DNA from: an uncultured Pseudomonadota bacterium
Lineage (GTDB): Bacteria; Myxococcota; UBA796
DNA: 8,505 nt
Assembly: GCA_913040875.1 (NCBI GenBank)
Contig: CAJWHX010000126.1
Coordinates: 1-8,505, forward strand
Reading direction: 5' to 3'
How positions within the stretch are numbered: the stretch's first letter is position 1; each line of letters opens with the position of its first letter. Of this stretch, positions 6,954 to 8,505 are shown in pieces. The notes below the pieces were generated by a model. That model saw nothing but the letters and a program-made list of their open reading frames with translations. It searched no databases and had not been told where the DNA came from. The position numbers were made by a program, and so were the translations under genes.

Positions 6954-7574
6954 TTATTCAGACACATCCCATTCTGCACCGATGAGGATCCAATCATCTG
7001 AAGCGCCCCAAGCTCCCGTCGGGACGTTGAAAATGGATGGACCCCATCCATTTGCCATCCAATACTCTCCCACAAACGGAAAGCTGTGGTCGGCTTGATC
7101 TACGGTTAAAGAAAAGTGCAAACATTCCCAATCATCGGGTGACCAATTGTTTTGACAGGGTTCGAGACCAAGCATGGTTGAAGTGAAGGTGGCACCATTG
7201 GTGGTTGTTTCAACGGTATCACCAGAAACCATACGGTGATTGGCAAACCCGACCACGGTATCAAATACGACTTCTTCATCCCCGAGAGTGTATCCACTGA
7301 TTCCAGAACCATTGATTCCACCAGCTTCCCAGGACACAGATCCGAGTAATGCTTGAGGATCTTCAGTGCTGTATTCAAAGGTGATGAACTCCATCCCGTC
7401 AAGGTATTCATAGGCAGTTTTTTCAACGACCAATGTGTAGTCTACACCTTCGGCTTCTGTTTGATATTTCCAAGTTCGTTCTCCATCGAATGCGAGGTAG
7501 TCGTAGGTCCCATGCCCTGAATATGTCGGTCCATCAGGTACTGTACAGGCAAACAAAAGGGTGAATAAAGTCAT
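6954..7574 (-). CDS. Small predicted lipoprotein of unknown function
   Basis: I do not recognise this family. The 206-residue product starts MTLFTLLFAC, a very short lipoprotein signal with lipobox LFAC and acylated Cys10. The mature part begins TVPDGPTYSG, a flexible linker. The rest is rich in Gly, Trp, Thr, Asp and Glu, with alternating beta-type segments (for example WKYQTEAEGVDYTLVVEKTAYEY from 35, not quoted in full), suggesting a beta-sandwich or barrel. Two cysteines, 140 and 151, could form a disulfide. The ATG at 7574-7572 is chosen because GGAG lies six bases upstream. A nearby in-frame ATG at 7586 has no RBS, and the longer open frame to 7988 overlaps glpK. The gene is convergent with the hydrolase gene (31-bp gap) and divergent from glpK. 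Confidence 0.82.
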   Translation of the reverse strand: MTLFTLLFACTVPDGPTYSGHGTYDYLAFDGERTWKYQTEAEGVDYTLVVEKTAYEYLDGMEFITFEYSTEDPQALLGSVSWEAGGINGSGISGYTLGDEEVVFDTVVGFANHRMVSGDTVETTTNGATFTSTMLGLEPCQNNWSPDDWECLHFSLTVDQADHSFPFVGEYWMANGWGPSIFNVPTGAWGASDDWILIGAEWDVSE

Positions 7575-7603
7575 GATCTGCTCCATCGATATGCGTTTGT
7601 TGT

Positions 7604-7631
7604 AGTATAACCCAAAGCCATCTTGACTCAA
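7604..7631 (-). promoter_or_regulatory. Candidate promoter of the lipoprotein gene
   Basis: On the minus strand, TTGAGT (7631-7626), a 16-bp spacer and TATACT (7609-7604, 5/6) predict a start near 7597, about 23 nt before the ATG at 7574. Its -35 box overlaps that of the glpK promoter on the other strand. Confidence 0.5.
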
Positions 7632-7651
7632 AGGATGTATGTTGTCATATT
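7623..7651 (+). promoter_or_regulatory. Candidate glpK promoter
   Basis: TTGACT (7623-7628, 5/6), a 17-bp spacer and CATATT (7646-7651, 4/6) predict a start near 7658. The -35 box is half of the 9-bp palindrome TTGA-C-TCAA (7623-7631), whose other half is the -35 box of the divergent lipoprotein gene. Confidence 0.5.
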
Positions 7652-7685
7652 GGAAGAAGACACTGAAATCCATCCGGAGAAGAAT

Positions 7686-8505
7686 ATGAAAGACGTCATC
7701 ATCGCCATTGATCAAGGAACGACAGGCAGTACAGCATTGTTGCTCGATCACAATGTACAGGTTGTATCGAATGCAAACGTAGAGTTTCCCAATCACTACC
7801 CCAAGCCAGGTTGGGTGGAACATGATGTAGCCGAGATTTGGACCAGCATCGCAGAGGCGACGGCTAAGGCTTTTGAAAAGGCAGGTGAGGTCAACGTAAA
7901 GGCTGTAGGGATTACCAATCAGCGAGAAACGTGTCTCTTTTGGGATAGAACTACAGGCGAACCGATTCATCGAGCCTTGGTGTGGCAAGATCGCCGAACA
8001 GCAGACATCTGCGCGGATCTTAAAGCACGCGGTTTGGAAGATATCGTTCGAAGCAAAACGGGGTTGGTCCTCGATCCATACTTTTCAGGCACAAAAGCGG
8101 CTTGGCTTCTAGACAATGTAGAGGGTGCCAGAGAACGTGCCGAAAAGGGCGAGTTGCTCTTTGGAACCATCGATACATGGCTCACTTGGAAATTATGCGG
8201 TGCTCATGTCACAGATCCTTCAAACGCATCTCGTACGTTGCTCTACAACATACACACCAATGAATGGGACGATGAATTGCTTGAACTATTGAGCATTCCT
8301 CGAATTTGTTTGCCATCGGTTGTCGACAATGCGGGAGAGGTTGGGCGAACAAAGAATGTTGGGTTTTTACCAGATGGGATTCCAGTGTCTGGTTTTGCTG
8401 GAGACCAGCAATCGGCGCTTTTTGGACAAGCATGCTTTGGAAAAGGAGAGGCCAAGTCAACATATGGAACAGGTGCTTTTGTTCTGATGAACACTGGTGA
8501 GACGG
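7686..8505 (+). CDS. glpK: Glycerol kinase, N-terminal 273 residues; runs off the right edge
   Basis: Glycerol kinase (EC 2.7.1.30) phosphorylates glycerol to sn-glycerol 3-phosphate in the cytosol. This FGGY-family member is identified by the first phosphate loop [15 protein letters not shown] (7-21), [11 protein letters not shown] (42-52), GITNQRET with Arg80 and Glu81 (75-82), VWQDRRTAD (99-107), [20 protein letters not shown] (125-144), [14 protein letters not shown] (157-170), [13 protein letters not shown] (179-191) and [12 protein letters not shown] (237-248) with the catalytic-base Asp240. The order and spacing match the family without gaps. The ATG at 7686 has GGAG six bases upstream. 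About half of the usual 500 residues is visible. No glpF or glpD lies upstream in the window, so its operon partners, if any, are to the right. Confidence 0.97.
   Translation, partial: MKDVIIAIDQGTTGSTALLLDHNVQVVSNANVEFPNHYPKPGWVEHDVAEIWTSIAEATAKAFEKAGEVNVKAVGITNQRETCLFWDRTTGEPIHRALVWQDRRTADICADLKARGLEDIVRSKTGLVLDPYFSGTKAAWLLDNVEGARERAEKGELLFGTIDTWLTWKLCGAHVTDPSNASRTLLYNIHTNEWDDELLELLSIPRICLPSVVDNAGEVGRTKNVGFLPDGIPVSGFAGDQQSALFGQACFGKGEAKSTYGTGAFVLMNTGET

Noticed and set aside
7575..7988. Upstream extension of the lipoprotein frame to 344 residues
   Set aside because: It would run antisense through the start of glpK and bury the lipobox inside the protein. The RBS supports the ATG at 7574.
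8209..8494. Minus-strand frames of 83-84 codons and a plus-strand 64-codon frame inside glpK
   Set aside because: They overlap the strongly conserved glycerol kinase frame and have no support of their own.

Overview
The window looks like a chromosomal segment of a Gram-negative bacterium. It carries a groESL operon, rpoZ, urocanase, an extracytoplasmic-function (ECF) sigma factor with a membrane zinc-binding anti-sigma factor, predicted Sec-exported periplasmic proteins and a lipoprotein, and glpK. Codon use is mixed, GC content is moderate (a little under 50% by eye), and promoters are of the ordinary sigma70 type. The organism cannot be fixed from this alone. The gene families fit a proteobacterial or Myxococcota/Bdellovibrionota-type lineage (an inference). 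No tRNA, rRNA, insertion sequence, phage gene or CRISPR array was seen.

Layout. 1-1142, minus strand: groEL (its C-terminal half lies beyond the left edge) preceded by groES, with a 35-bp gap between them. 1143-1386: a divergent control region with a 6-bp-arm inverted repeat in front of groES and a TTGACA-type promoter in front of rpoZ. 1387-1925, plus strand: rpoZ and a 59-residue protein of unknown function, closed by a strong intrinsic terminator (1951-1982). 2097-3758, plus strand: hutU, complete, with its own promoter and no other histidine-degradation gene beside it.

3869-6922, plus strand: four genes that look like one transcription unit. They are an ECF sigma factor, its ZAS-type anti-sigma factor, a PDZ/S41 'protease' that has lost both catalytic residues, and a DUF1460-type secreted cysteine hydrolase (peptidoglycan amidase-like). 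The first three are translationally coupled: the RBS overlaps a stop at 4447, and there is a TAATG overlap at 4945-4949. Two adjacent palindromes sit in the promoter region ahead of the sigma gene. This is the most interesting part of the window. It suggests an envelope-sensing module in which a dead PDZ protease, rather than an active one, sits next to the anti-sigma factor, and the output is a cell-wall enzyme.

6954-7574, minus strand: a small lipoprotein of unknown function, convergent to the module. 7686-8505, plus strand: the first 273 codons of glpK (glycerol kinase), running off the right edge. The lipoprotein gene and glpK diverge from promoters whose -35 boxes share one palindrome, TTGACTCAA. 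All three exported proteins here have very short signal peptides without a basic residue.
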